Made by a program: the position numbers and the translations under genes. A DNA stretch of 64,000 nucleotides from Burkholderia sp. BCC1644 (lineage in GTDB: Bacteria; Pseudomonadota; Gammaproteobacteria; Burkholderiales; Burkholderiaceae), in contig NZ_CADFEI010000017.1 of NCBI RefSeq assembly GCF_902833225.1, positions 112,621 through 176,620 on the forward strand, read 5' to 3'. The number at the start of each line of letters is the position of its first letter. Within the stretch, counting starts at the first letter, position 1. This document shows positions 8,774 to 18,872 of this stretch, piece by piece. The notes below the pieces were generated by a model. It ran no database searches. It had not been told where the DNA came from and saw only the letters and a program-made list of their open reading frames with translations.

Positions 8774-9133
8774 TTACTTCTTGAACACGAGATCGGTTTC
8801 TTTCAGCGACTCGATGTAGGACGCGATGTCCTTCATGTCGCTGACCGACAGGCTCTGCACCTGTGCCTGCATGATCGCATTGTTGCGACCGAGCAGCGGG
8901 TTCGTCAGGCCCATCTGGTACTGGCGCATCGCCCACACGAGGTAGTCGGCATGCTGGCCGGCGAGGCGCGGATATTCGGCGTTGATCGGCTTGTTCATCT
9001 GCGCGCCATGGCAGGCGGCACAGTTGTGCGACTCGACCAGCTCCTTGCCCTTCGTGATGTCCGCTGCGTGCGCGGTACCGATCGCGAGGCCGGCCACCAG
9101 TGCCACCGCCGCCGTCTTGAATGCGTTGTTCAT
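8774..9133 (-). CDS. Monohaem class I cytochrome c (periplasmic)
   Basis: A 119-residue exported protein. A Sec signal peptide (ending IGTAHA) is followed by a single haem site CAACHG near residue 38 and a Met-containing axial-ligand region (MRQYQMGLTNPLLG). It is shorter than dihaem cytochrome c4 and resembles half of it. It lies 39 bases downstream of another small cytochrome, and the two probably form one transcript and may work as a pair feeding a terminal oxidase. Confidence 0.88.
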   Translation of the reverse strand: MNNAFKTAAVALVAGLAIGTAHAADITKGKELVESHNCAACHGAQMNKPINAEYPRLAGQHADYLVWAMRQYQMGLTNPLLGRNNAIMQAQVQSLSVSDMKDIASYIESLKETDLVFKK

Positions 9134-9172
9134 GAATGCTCCTGTCCCGCCGGAGAGACCGGCGGCGCGCGC

Positions 9173-9532
9173 TTACTTGTAGGGATTGTCCTTCGAGTCG
9201 GCCTTCTGGACGGCGTAGTAGGCCGCCAGATCCGCGATGTCCTGGTCCGTCAGCGAACCGGCGATCGCATTCATCGACGGGAAGTGACGATCCTTCTTGC
9301 GGTAGGCCTTCAGCGCGTTCTCGAGGTATTGCTGGTTCTGGCCGCCGAGGACAGGCACCCGGTAGACCTCCGGATACGCCGCGCGGTAGTCCTGGATGCC
9401 GTGGCAACCGATGCACATGGCGGCCTTGCTCGCCCCGTCCTTCGGGTTGCCGACCACACCGGCCGCCTGCGCGCTGCCCGCGAGCGCCACGAGCGCTGCG
9501 ACAACGACGTGTTTGCCGACGAATTTGTTCAT
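9173..9532 (-). CDS. Monohaem class I cytochrome c (periplasmic)
   Basis: A 119-residue protein with signal peptide (VALAGSAQAAG), haem motif CIGCHGI near residue 41 and a distal Met in FPSMNAIAGSLTDQDIADLAAY, the end of which is the typical C-terminal helix of class I cytochromes. It is the first gene of the two-cytochrome operon. The spacer to the divergent MoxR gene (about 245 bases) must hold promoters for both directions. Confidence 0.88.
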   Translation of the reverse strand: MNKFVGKHVVVAALVALAGSAQAAGVVGNPKDGASKAAMCIGCHGIQDYRAAYPEVYRVPVLGGQNQQYLENALKAYRKKDRHFPSMNAIAGSLTDQDIADLAAYYAVQKADSKDNPYK

Positions 9533-9777
9533 AGCTCTTGTAACCTAGCTTGAGGGGAAACTGGCGCCAAAGCGGCAACGGCCCGCGCCGTTTTGCTTGT
9601 TGGATCGCCACGCAGGCCAAAAAAAACGGCCAGATTGTACCGCGTCGGCAGGGAACGCGTCCATACGGCGCCCCCGTTCGCCCCGCCACAGCCCCGCAAC
9701 GATACGCGGGCGCGGCCCAACCGGCCAGCCCTTCTGACTTATACTGGGTTTTTTTCCCGATGAAGAAGAGCGCCGCC

Positions 9778-10620
<843 letters not shown>

Positions 10621-10647
10621 TCCTCCCTCACCCGCGAAGGCCCGGCC

Positions 10648-11823
10648 ATGCTGCTCAATTTCTTCTACGCGCTGCGCGCAGCCAAGCTGCCCGTCTCGGT
10701 GAAGGAATACCTGACGCTGCTCGAATCGCTGAAGGCCGGGCTGATCTCGCCGTCGATCGACGCGTTCTACTTCCTCGCGCGGATGACGCTCGTCAAGGAC
10801 GAGCAGTACTTCGACAAGTTCGACCAGGCGTTCGGCGCGTATTTCCATGGCGTGTCCACGCTGCCGTCCGAAGCGTTCGACATTCCGCTCGACTGGCTCG
10901 AGAAGCGTCTCGAGCGCGAACTGTCGCCGGAGGAAAAGGCGCAGATCGAGGCAATGGGCGGGCTCGACAAGCTGATGGAGCGCCTGAAGGCGCTGCTCGA
11001 CGAGCAGAAGGAACGCCACGAAGGCGGCAACAAGTGGATCGGCACGGGCGGCACGTCGCCGTTCGGGCACGGCGGCTACAACCCCGAAGGCGTACGCATC
11101 GGCGGCCCGTCGAACGGCAACCGCACCGCGGTGAAGGTGTGGGAAGCACGCGCCTATCGCGACTACGACGATTCGGTCGAGATCGGCACGCGCAACATCA
11201 AGGTCGCGCTGCGGCGGCTGCGCCGCTTCGCGCGCGAAGGCGCGGCGGAAGAGCTCGACCTGCCCGGCACGATCCGCAGCACGGCCGCGAACGCGGGCTG
11301 GCTCGACCTGCGGATGGTGCCCGAGCGCCACAACAACGTGAAAGTGCTGATGCTGCTCGACGTCGGCGGCTCGATGGACGACCACATCAAGCGCACCGAA
11401 GAGCTGTTCTCGGCCGCGAAAGCCGAATTCAAGCATCTCGAATTCTTCTACTTCCACAATTGCGTGTACGACCACCTGTGGAAGAACAACCGCCGCCGCC
11501 ACTCGGAGCGCACCGTGACGTGGGACGTGCTGCACAAGTTCACGCCCGACTACAAGCTGATCTTCGTCGGTGACGCGACGATGAGCCCGTACGAAGTGCT
11601 GCAGCCCGGCGGCTCGGTCGAATACAACAACCCGGAAGCCGGCGCCGTGTGGCTGCGCCGTCTCGCCGACCAGTTCCCCCATCATGCATGGCTGAACCCC
11701 GAGCCCGAGCGGCTATGGGAGTACCGGCAGTCGGTCGCGGTAATCCGCGACCTGCTCGGCCATCGCATGTATCCGCTCACGCTGGCGGGCCTCGAAACCG
11801 CGATGCGCGCACTCAGCAAGTAA
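10648..11823 (+). CDS. CoxE-like VWA-domain protein, MoxR partner
   Basis: A 391-residue protein. The N-terminal half is helical (LLNFFYALRAAKLPVSVKEY). A glycine-rich segment near residues 130-160 (GTGGTSPFGHGGYNPEG) leads into a von Willebrand factor A domain. The metal-site motif reads LLDVGGSMDD instead of the canonical DxSxS, as in CoxE-like proteins. With the preceding MoxR ATPase it forms a two-gene chaperone module; which enzyme it serves is not shown by the neighbours. Confidence 0.88.
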   Translation: MLLNFFYALRAAKLPVSVKEYLTLLESLKAGLISPSIDAFYFLARMTLVKDEQYFDKFDQAFGAYFHGVSTLPSEAFDIPLDWLEKRLERELSPEEKAQIEAMGGLDKLMERLKALLDEQKERHEGGNKWIGTGGTSPFGHGGYNPEGVRIGGPSNGNRTAVKVWEARAYRDYDDSVEIGTRNIKVALRRLRRFAREGAAEELDLPGTIRSTAANAGWLDLRMVPERHNNVKVLMLLDVGGSMDDHIKRTEELFSAAKAEFKHLEFFYFHNCVYDHLWKNNRRRHSERTVTWDVLHKFTPDYKLIFVGDATMSPYEVLQPGGSVEYNNPEAGAVWLRRLADQFPHHAWLNPEPERLWEYRQSVAVIRDLLGHRMYPLTLAGLETAMRALSK

Positions 11824-11879
11824 CGCAACCCACTCGCAGATACAAAGGCCGCGTCCGAGCGGCCTCCCCCGGAGATAGC

Positions 11880-13091
11880 ATGAACCCCTCGCCCACCGCG
11901 AGCGCCAGCCGCGCCGGCGGCCGCCGCTTTTTCGCCGATACGTCCGTGTCGGCGCTCGTCGCCGGCTTCGTCGCGATGATGACCGGCTACACGAGTTCGC
12001 TCGTGCTGATGTTCCAGGCCGGCCGCGCCGCCCACCTCACCGATGCGCAGATCTCGTCGTGGATTTGGGCGCTGTCGATCGGCATGGCGCTGACGACGAT
12101 CGGCCTGTCGCTGCGCTTTCGCGCGCCCGTCGTCGTCGCGTGGTCGACGCCCGGCGCCGCGCTGCTGATCGCGTCGCTGCCCGGCGTGCCCTACGCCGAG
12201 GCGATCGGCGCGTTCGTCGTGTGCGCGCTGCTGCTGACGGCCATCGGCGTAAGCGGCCTGTTCGACACGCTGATGCGCCGGATTCCGGCCGGCATCGCCG
12301 CCGCGCTGCTCGCGGGCATCCTGTTCGAGATCGGCATCGAGATCTTCCGCGCCGCGCAGTTCCAGACCGCGCTCGTGCTCGCGATGTTCTTTACCTACCT
12401 GGTCGTCAAGCGGCTCGCGCCGCGCTATGCGATCGTGACGACGCTGATCGTCGGCACGGCGGTGGCCGGCGGCCTCGGCCTGCTCGACTTCAGCCGCTTC
12501 CACATCGCGCTCGCGCAGCCCGTGTTCACGATGCCCGCGTTCTCGATCGCGTCGATCGTCAGCATCGGCATTCCGCTGTTCGTCGTCGCGATGGCGTCGC
12601 AGAACGTGCCGGGTATCGCGGTGCTGCGCGCGGACGGCTACCAGACGCCGTCGTCGCCGCTGATCGCGACGACCGGCTTCGCGTCGCTGCTGCTCGCGCC
12701 GTTCGGCTCGCACGGCGTGAACCTCGCGGCGATCACGGCCGCGATCTGCACGGGCCCCGAAGCGCACGAGGATCACGCCAAGCGCTACACGGCAGCCGTG
12801 TGGTGCGGCACGTTCTACCTGGTCGCCGGCATCTTCGGCGCGACGATCGCTGCGCTGTTCGCCGCGCTGCCGAAGGCGCTCGTGGTATCGGTCGCCGCGC
12901 TCGCGCTGTTCGGCTCGATCATGAGCGGGCTCGCGAACGCGATGCAGGACGTGAAACAGCGCGAGGCCGCGCTCGTCACGTTCATGGTCACCGCGTCGGG
13001 CCTCACGCTGCTGTCGATCGGCTCGGCGTTCTGGGGGCTCGTCGCGGGGATCGTCACGCAGGTGATCCTGAACGCGCGACGCCCCGCGTGA
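11880..13091 (+). CDS. benE: Benzoate/H+ symporter BenE family
   Basis: A 403-residue, roughly 12-helix membrane protein. The family signature is visible in VVAWSTPGAALLIASLPG near residues 85-102 and in the GSHGVNLAAITAAICTGPEAH segment that lines the transport site. It starts at ATG 11880 with GGAG eight bases upstream. BenE imports benzoate or related aromatic acids with protons. There are no ben catabolic genes nearby, so it stands alone, and its substrate is inferred from family only. Confidence 0.88.
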   Translation: MNPSPTASASRAGGRRFFADTSVSALVAGFVAMMTGYTSSLVLMFQAGRAAHLTDAQISSWIWALSIGMALTTIGLSLRFRAPVVVAWSTPGAALLIASLPGVPYAEAIGAFVVCALLLTAIGVSGLFDTLMRRIPAGIAAALLAGILFEIGIEIFRAAQFQTALVLAMFFTYLVVKRLAPRYAIVTTLIVGTAVAGGLGLLDFSRFHIALAQPVFTMPAFSIASIVSIGIPLFVVAMASQNVPGIAVLRADGYQTPSSPLIATTGFASLLLAPFGSHGVNLAAITAAICTGPEAHEDHAKRYTAAVWCGTFYLVAGIFGATIAALFAALPKALVVSVAALALFGSIMSGLANAMQDVKQREAALVTFMVTASGLTLLSIGSAFWGLVAGIVTQVILNARRPA

Positions 13092-13259
13092 CGCGGCTCG
13101 CGGCCCGCCGCGGCACGCGTCGGGCACGCCAAAACGTGTCCGACACGAATCGGGCCTAAAATGATGGATTGGAAGCGGCGCCCGGCGCCGCTTCGCTTCG
13201 CCGCCGCGCTCGCGCGGCCCGTGAGAACCCGGCGCCCCGCGCCCTTCTTCCGAATCGCC

Positions 13260-14228
13260 ATGACTACCGCACTCGACCAGCTGAAGCAGTACACGACCGT
13301 CGTCGCCGACACGGGCGACTTCCAGCAGCTTGCGCAATACAAGCCGCAGGACGCGACCACGAACCCGTCGCTGATCCTGAAGGCCGTCCAGAAGGATGCG
13401 TACAAGCCGATCCTCGAGAAAACCGTCCGCGATCATCGCAACGAAAGCACCGATTTCATCATCGACCGCCTGCTGATCGCGTTCGGCACCGAGATCCTGA
13501 AGCTGATCCCGGGCCGCGTGTCGACCGAAGTCGACGCACGCCTGTCGTTCGACACGCAACGCTCGATCGACAAGGGCCGCGAGCTCATCAAGCTGTACGA
13601 AGCCGCCGGCATCGGCCGCGACCGCATCCTGATCAAGCTCGCATCGACGTGGGAAGGCATCCGCGCGGCCGAGGTGCTGCAGAAGGAAGGGATCAAGTGC
13701 AACATGACCCTGCTTTTCTCGCTCGTGCAGGCCGCCGCGTGCGCGGAAGCCGGTGCGCAACTGATCTCGCCGTTCGTCGGCCGCATCTACGACTGGTACA
13801 AGAAGCAGGCCGGCGCAGAGTGGAATGAAGAGAAGGACGGTGGCGCGAACGATCCGGGCGTGCAGTCGGTGCGCCGCATCTACACGTACTACAAGACGTT
13901 CGGCTACAACACTGAAGTGATGGGCGCGAGCTTCCGCACGACCAGCCAGATCACCGAACTTGCCGGCTGCGACCTGCTGACGATCAGTCCCGATTTGCTG
14001 CAGAAGCTGCAGGAGAGCAACGAGACCGTCGCACGCAAGCTGTCGCCGGAAGCGCTGCAGGACAAGCCGTCCGAACGCGTCGCGATCGACCGGGTCGCGA
14101 TCGACGAGGCATCGTTCCGCTTCCAGCTGAACGACGAAGCGATGGCGACCGAAAAGCTCGCCGAAGGCATCCGCGTCTTCGCCGCCGATGCGGTGAAGCT
14201 CGAGAAGCTGATCGACGCGCTGCGCTGA
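13260..14228 (+). CDS. tal: Transaldolase B
   Basis: A 322-residue class I transaldolase of the pentose phosphate pathway. It starts at ATG 13260. The Schiff-base lysine is in RILIKLASTWEGIRAAE (about residue 126), with family motifs DATTNPSLILKA and NMTLLFSLVQA. Near residue 280 a short tandem duplication gives RVAIDRVAIDEASF, seen in the DNA as a 15-base direct repeat, which lengthens a loop or helix relative to the usual sequence. A bulged hairpin and a strong terminator follow. Confidence 0.95.
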   Translation: MTTALDQLKQYTTVVADTGDFQQLAQYKPQDATTNPSLILKAVQKDAYKPILEKTVRDHRNESTDFIIDRLLIAFGTEILKLIPGRVSTEVDARLSFDTQRSIDKGRELIKLYEAAGIGRDRILIKLASTWEGIRAAEVLQKEGIKCNMTLLFSLVQAAACAEAGAQLISPFVGRIYDWYKKQAGAEWNEEKDGGANDPGVQSVRRIYTYYKTFGYNTEVMGASFRTTSQITELAGCDLLTISPDLLQKLQESNETVARKLSPEALQDKPSERVAIDRVAIDEASFRFQLNDEAMATEKLAEGIRVFAADAVKLEKLIDALR

Positions 14229-14291
14229 GTCGCAACGGGCGTCAGCGGCTGTCAGCAACACTGACAACAGCCGTCAGCAAGCACGCCGCAC

Positions 14292-14330
14292 ACGGCCGCG
14301 AACATGATGTTCGCGGCCGTTTTTATTTTT
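14292..14330 (+). terminator. Rho-independent terminator after tal
   Basis: A near-perfect palindrome (ACGGCCGCGAACAT pairing with ATGTTCGCGGCCGT) is followed by a T-rich run (TTTTTATTTTT). About 40 bases upstream lies a second, bulged hairpin with repeated GTCAG elements (14240-14279). Confidence 0.9.
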
Positions 14331-14469
14331 CATTCCATCGTCAAGCACGCGCACTACAATCCACGTCACGGGTGCGCCGGCCGCCTCCCGATGCGCCCTT
14401 TCCCAGTCAATCTTGCACGACGCCGAACCCGCGCCGACACGCGGGTCCGGCCCATCACAGGAGACAACG

Positions 14470-14925
14470 ATGCAAGTTCAACCGTACCTGACGTTCTACG
14501 GTCGTGCCGACGAAGCCCTTCAGTTCTACGAAAAGGCACTCGGTGCGAAGACGATGTTCAAGATGCACTTCAAGGATGCGCCGCCGAACCCCGACTACCC
14601 GATGACGCCGGAGATGGCCGACAAGGTGATGCACGCGAGCTTCACGATCGGCGACTCGATGATCATGTGCTCGGACGGCGACTGCAGCCAGCCGGCAGGC
14701 GCCGCGCATGCCGGTTATTCGCTGTCGCTGAACCCGGCGACGGTCGAGGAAGGCCAGAAGCTGTTCAATGCGCTCGCCGACGGCGGCGAAGTGACGATGC
14801 CGTTCGGCAAGACGTTCTGGGCGCTCGGCTTCGGGATGGCGAAGGATCGGTTCGGCGTGCACTGGATGGTCAACGTCGAAGACCTGTCGCAGCGCGAGGA
14901 TCTCGCGCAACGCGCGGGGCAGTAA
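14470..14925 (+). CDS. VOC-superfamily protein, PhnB/glyoxalase-like
   Basis: A 151-residue single-domain VOC protein. It begins MQVQPYLTFYGRADEALQFY and ends with FGVHWMVNVED, both typical of the PhnB/3-demethylubiquinone methyltransferase-like subgroup. A good Shine-Dalgarno (AGGAGA) precedes ATG 14470. The subgroup often loses the metal ligands of true glyoxalases, so no enzymatic role can be assigned. Confidence 0.85.
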   Translation: MQVQPYLTFYGRADEALQFYEKALGAKTMFKMHFKDAPPNPDYPMTPEMADKVMHASFTIGDSMIMCSDGDCSQPAGAAHAGYSLSLNPATVEEGQKLFNALADGGEVTMPFGKTFWALGFGMAKDRFGVHWMVNVEDLSQREDLAQRAGQ

Positions 14926-15072
14926 CGCACGCGCGTGCCGCCCGGTCGCCGCGCTGACGCGACGATCCGGGCGGGCCCGCCATTTGCGCAGCACCTTCGT
15001 CAGCGCCTGCTCCAGCACGCCGTTCGAACGGCATGCACCGTCGCACGGGGCGTTCACGACGCACCATGCAAA

Positions 15073-15098
15073 ACGCCCGCGACTAGCGTCGCGGGCGT
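15073..15098 (-). terminator. Rho-independent terminator of the symporter operon
   Basis: An 11-base perfect stem (ACGCCCGCGAC / GTCGCGGGCGT) has a 4-base loop. Read on the minus strand it is followed by TTTT, which fits termination of the solute symporter gene. Confidence 0.8.
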
Positions 15099-15129
15099 CG
15101 TGTCGAAACAGCAACGGCAGGTGGGGGAA

Positions 15130-16680
15130 TCAGCCCTCGACGACGTCGAGATAATCCTCCGGCCGCGTGCGATCTTCCGCATGCGCCATCCCCATCACGC
15201 GCACCAGCACGCTCACGACCACCGACACCACCAGGTTGACGATCAGCGACCACACGGCCGCGTAGCCGGGAATCGCGAGACCGAACAGGTGGATCGTGAA
15301 GATCGATCCGGCCAGCTTCAGCGAAATCGCCATCCACGTGCCGCACACGATGCCGGCGGCCCAGCCGGCCAGCAGGCCGCGATGGTCGAGCACGCGCGTA
15401 TACAGGCCGAGCACGATCGCGGGCAGCGTCTGGATGATCCAGATCCCGCCGAGCAGCTGCAGCTGGATCGCGTAGGTCAGCGGCAGCCCGAGGATGAACG
15501 CCACCGCGCCGACCTTCACGATCAGCGACACGAGCTTCGCGACGTGCGTCTCCTGCTCGTGCGACATGTTGCGGTTCACGAACTCGCGGTGGATGTTGCG
15601 CGTGTACAGGTTCGCGGCCGCGATCGACATGATGGCCGCCGGCACCAGCGCACCGATGCCGATCGCCGCGAACGCGACGCCGACGAACCACGACGGGAAG
15701 TACTCGAGGAACAGCGCGGGCACCGCGAAGTTCGGGCCGAACGCCTTGAAGTACGGCGCGTACTGCGGCATGTCCTTCACGCCCGACGCGAGCGCCATGT
15801 AGCCGAGCAGCGCGAGCAGGCCGAGCACGAACGAGTACGCGGGCAGCATCGCCATGTTGCGGCGGATCGAGTTGCCCGACGACGACGACAGGATCGCCGT
15901 GACCGAGTGCGGATACAGGAACAGTGCAAGCGCCGAGCCGATCGCGAGCGTCGCGTACGCGCTGTAGCCGTTCAGGCTCATCGCATCGGGTGCCTTCAGC
16001 AGCAGCTTCGCGGGCGGCACGCTCGCGAAGATGTGCCCGAAGCCGCCGAGCTTCGCCGGGATCACGATGACGGCAGCCGCGATCGTGATGTAGATCAGGA
16101 TGTCCTTGACGATCGCGATCATGGCCGGGGCGCGCAGCCCCGACGTGTACGTGTACGCGGCGAGGATCGCGAACGCGATGATCAGCGGCAGATCGCCGAC
16201 GAAGCCGGTCGTGTCGAAACCGAGCGCGCCGATCACCACTTCGATGCCGACCAGCTGCAGCGCGATGTACGGCATCGTCGCGAGGATGCCCGTCACCGCG
16301 ATCGCGAGCGCGAGCATCCGGCTGCCGTAGCGCGCGTTGACGAAGTCGGCGGCCGTCACGTAGCCGTGCCGCTTCGCGATGCTCCACAGCTTCGGGAACA
16401 CGACGAACGCGAACGGATAGATCAGGATCGTGTACGGCAGCGCGAAGAAGCCCATCGCACCGGCGCCGAACACCAGCGCGGGTACCGCGACGAACGTGTA
16501 GGCCGTATAGAGGTCGCCGCCGAGCAGGAACCACGTGACGATCGTGCCGAAGCGGCGTCCGCCGAGGCCCCATTCGTCGAGATGGGCGAGATCGCCGCGC
16601 CGCCAGTTCGCAGCCAGGAAACCGATGATCGTGACGCCGATGAACAGCAGGACGAAGACGAAGGTTGCGCCGAGATTCAT
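15130..16680 (-). CDS. Sodium:solute symporter (MctP-like monocarboxylate permease)
   Basis: A 516-residue SSS-family permease with about 13 helices. Signatures are DEWGLGGRRFGTIVTWFLLGGDLYTAYTF at the N-terminus, here spanning residues 26-54, and a SSSSGNSIRRNMAMLPAY loop near residue 270. It starts at ATG 16680, whose ATGA overlaps the stop of the DUF3311 gene, so the two are translationally coupled. The pair DUF3311 plus SSS is the arrangement of MctP, a monocarboxylate (lactate, pyruvate, alanine) transporter characterised in Rhizobium; the substrate here is inferred from that. Confidence 0.9.
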   Translation of the reverse strand: MNLGATFVFVLLFIGVTIIGFLAANWRRGDLAHLDEWGLGGRRFGTIVTWFLLGGDLYTAYTFVAVPALVFGAGAMGFFALPYTILIYPFAFVVFPKLWSIAKRHGYVTAADFVNARYGSRMLALAIAVTGILATMPYIALQLVGIEVVIGALGFDTTGFVGDLPLIIAFAILAAYTYTSGLRAPAMIAIVKDILIYITIAAAVIVIPAKLGGFGHIFASVPPAKLLLKAPDAMSLNGYSAYATLAIGSALALFLYPHSVTAILSSSSGNSIRRNMAMLPAYSFVLGLLALLGYMALASGVKDMPQYAPYFKAFGPNFAVPALFLEYFPSWFVGVAFAAIGIGALVPAAIMSIAAANLYTRNIHREFVNRNMSHEQETHVAKLVSLIVKVGAVAFILGLPLTYAIQLQLLGGIWIIQTLPAIVLGLYTRVLDHRGLLAGWAAGIVCGTWMAISLKLAGSIFTIHLFGLAIPGYAAVWSLIVNLVVSVVVSVLVRVMGMAHAEDRTRPEDYLDVVEG

Positions 16681-16919
16681 TGCCCACCTCCCTGCGGGCC
16701 GCTCGCCTTCCACGCGTTCTTGGTCTTGAAATACACGAACGCAGTGATCACCGCGCTGATGAAGACCCACAGCAGCTGGTACCAGTAGAAAAACGGAAAA
16801 TCGAACAACTGCGGTTCGATCTTGCTGTAGGACGGTACCCAGACCATCGCAATCAGCGGCAGTACCAGCAGCCAGAGCCAGCGCTTGGCGGCTCGGTTGG
16901 CGTCGGCATCGTGAGCCAT
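16677..16919 (-). CDS. DUF3311 small membrane protein, symporter partner
   Basis: An 80-residue protein with two membrane helices (WLWLLVLPLIAMVWVPSYSK and FYWYQLLWVFISAVITAFVY) and the FPFFYWYQLLW motif of DUF3311. It is the first gene of the symporter operon and overlaps it by four bases. It probably acts as an accessory subunit or assembly factor. A GAGGAGACG Shine-Dalgarno lies directly upstream. Confidence 0.88.
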   Translation of the reverse strand: MAHDADANRAAKRWLWLLVLPLIAMVWVPSYSKIEPQLFDFPFFYWYQLLWVFISAVITAFVYFKTKNAWKASGPQGGGQ

Positions 16920-17118
16920 GACGTCTCCTCTTCTTTCCCGGTTATCGATCTTGTTGAGCGGGTACGGCGCCGAGAGGAGCGGCGAAACGGGTAGGCTGCG
17001 GCTCCCCTAGCTTCGCGCCAGTATAGGAGCCGCGAGCACGCGGTCAAGCAGGGGCGAACCCGAGGTGATCCGCCCCTTGTCGCGTGGTTGCACCGGCCTG
17101 CCGCCGGTGCATGAAGCG

Positions 17119-18036
17119 TCAGATCGCGAACGAGGTGTCGCGTGCGCCGGTCGTTTCTTTCAAAGCTTTCACCCACTTGCGTGCGGGCAGCTTCAGCGTG
17201 TCCTCGATCAGCTTCGCGCGTGCGTCGAGCTGCGCGAACGGCACGTCGAGCGCGGGGCCCGAGAACGCGATCGCGATCCGGTTGCCGTCGTGCACTTCGG
17301 GCAGCGCGATCACGCGATTTTCGAACGCCGCGTTCAAGTGCTTCATGTTGCGCACGAAGCTCGGATGATCGCCGAACAGGTTGATCGTCGCGATGCCCGC
17401 GTCGGCGAGGCAGCCGCGCACCGCACGGTAGAACGCGACGCTGTCGAGCACGGGGCCGCGCGCGGTCGCGTCGTACAGGTCGATCTGGATCGCGCCCATC
17501 GTGCCGCGGTTGGCCGGGTCGTTGACGAAGTCCCACGCGTCGGCTTCATGCACGGCGAGACGTGCGTCGTCGGGCGGCAGCGCGAACATCGTGCGCGCGG
17601 CGACGATCACGGCCGGGTTCAGCTCGACGGCCTCGACCTTCGCGTTCGGCAGGAAACGGTGCGAGAACTTGGTCAGCGCGCCGGTGCCGAGCCCGAGCTG
17701 GACGATCCGCTCGGGCGTTTCGAGGAACAGCAGCCATGCCATCATCTGCTGCGCGTATTCGAGCTCGATGTGCAGCGGCTTCGAGATCCGCATGGCGCCC
17801 TGCACCCATTCGGTGCCGAAGTGCAGGAAGCGCACGCCGCCCTCTTCGGAGAACGTAACGGGCGCGAAGCGCGGCTTGCGCGGCGCTTCGAGCACGGGCA
17901 CGTCGTCGTGTTCGTCGATGTCCGGGCGGCGCTTCACGCGCGGCGGCTGGAGTTTTTCGGAGCCGTTGTACGAGGACGGCTTGCCTTGCTTGAACGCACG
18001 CGCCTCGGCGGACGCACGCTTGATCAGTCGGGTCAT
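17119..18036 (-). CDS. Spermidine synthase-like methyltransferase-fold protein
   Basis: A 305-residue protein. After a basic, disordered N-terminus of about 60 residues it has the aminopropyltransferase Rossmann core: IVQLGLGTGALTKFSHRFLP, then VEAVELNPAVIVAAR and the DAWDFVND pocket. Where true spermidine synthases have a conserved catalytic Asp motif, this has IQIDLYDATARGPVLDS, so polyamine synthesis is not certain. The start at ATG 18036 was chosen from homology; the frame is open further upstream. It is divergent from a small membrane protein gene. Confidence 0.75.
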   Translation of the reverse strand: MTRLIKRASAEARAFKQGKPSSYNGSEKLQPPRVKRRPDIDEHDDVPVLEAPRKPRFAPVTFSEEGGVRFLHFGTEWVQGAMRISKPLHIELEYAQQMMAWLLFLETPERIVQLGLGTGALTKFSHRFLPNAKVEAVELNPAVIVAARTMFALPPDDARLAVHEADAWDFVNDPANRGTMGAIQIDLYDATARGPVLDSVAFYRAVRGCLADAGIATINLFGDHPSFVRNMKHLNAAFENRVIALPEVHDGNRIAIAFSGPALDVPFAQLDARAKLIEDTLKLPARKWVKALKETTGARDTSFAI

Positions 18037-18179
18037 GATTGAATCTCGCTGGGTGATGCTGGTTTTAGCGGACGAGAGGATAGCATTGGTGGTTGATGGC
18101 GGCCGCGAGGCGCGCCCGACTGCACCCGACTTCGCATCCCGCTGGCGATTCACGGCATTCATTGCTCGAAGGAGGAAAC

Positions 18180-18434
18180 ATGACCTCGAACGACAAGAAA
18201 ATCTGGTTCCCGGCGAAACGCTATGGCTGGGGCTGGGGATTGCCGGTCGTGTGGCAGGGGTGGGTCGTGCTGCTGCTGTTCGTGATCGGAATCGTCGCGA
18301 GCGCGTGGCTGGTGCCGCCGCAACGCTCGCCGGTCGCATACGGGGCGTGCATCGTGGCGCTGGTCGCGCTGCTGACCGTGGTGTGCTGGATCAAGGGCGA
18401 GAAGCCCACATGGAGATGGGGCAAGGACGATTGA
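18180..18434 (+). CDS. Small two-helix membrane protein, function unknown
   Basis: An 84-residue protein with a strong AAGGAGG Shine-Dalgarno. A Trp-rich N-terminus (FPAKRYGWGWGLPVVWQGW) leads into two hydrophobic helices (VVLLLFVIGIVASAWLV and AYGACIVALVALLTVVCW) and a short charged tail (KGEKPTWRWGKDD). I do not recognise a characterised family. It sits immediately left of the glycosylase remnant and islet. Confidence 0.75.
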   Translation: MTSNDKKIWFPAKRYGWGWGLPVVWQGWVVLLLFVIGIVASAWLVPPQRSPVAYGACIVALVALLTVVCWIKGEKPTWRWGKDD

Positions 18435-18478
18435 ACGTCGGGCTCGATGGCCGCCGGTCCCTGCGCCTCACGCCGAAA

Positions 18479-18718
18479 TCAGTCGCGAATCTGCCGCCAC
18501 CGCACGAGCTTCTGCTCGAACGACAACATCGCATTCGCCGGGCTCGACCAAGGCAGCACGAGCGTCTCGTACCCGACCTGGCCGATCACATCGGCGAATC
18601 GCCCTGCCGTCTTGCCGTTGAAACACACGCGCTTCGCACACGAGCCGCGCATCGTACGGCAGGTCATGAATCGCCGCCTCGCCGAGCACCGCCCCCGGCA
18701 ATCACCAGAACTGCTTGC
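18479..18718 (-). pseudogene. Displaced 3' fragment of the hypoxanthine-DNA glycosylase gene
   Basis: This stretch is a diverged copy of the intact glycosylase gene at 20483-20959. The C-terminal part is readable (RVCFNGKTAGRFADVIG through QKLVRWRQIRD and a stop), and an upstream part matches LPYDARLVC in another frame. At the join, 128 bases present in the intact gene (20640-20767) are missing, which shifts the frame. Homology stops sharply at about 18718. The most economical reading is that an element inserted in the glycosylase gene brought a replacement 3' end, leaving the old end here to decay. Confidence 0.85.
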
Positions 18719-18872
18719 TATTTTGTTCAGTTTGACACCGGCGTTGATCAGACAGCATGCTGCTGCCGCGCATGCACTTTCTTGCGACGTGACCTGCTGC
18801 GCCGTAATGTCATCGAAGCCTGCCAACATCCGCTCCGACCATACCTGCTCCATCACACGGGATTTCGTAAGC

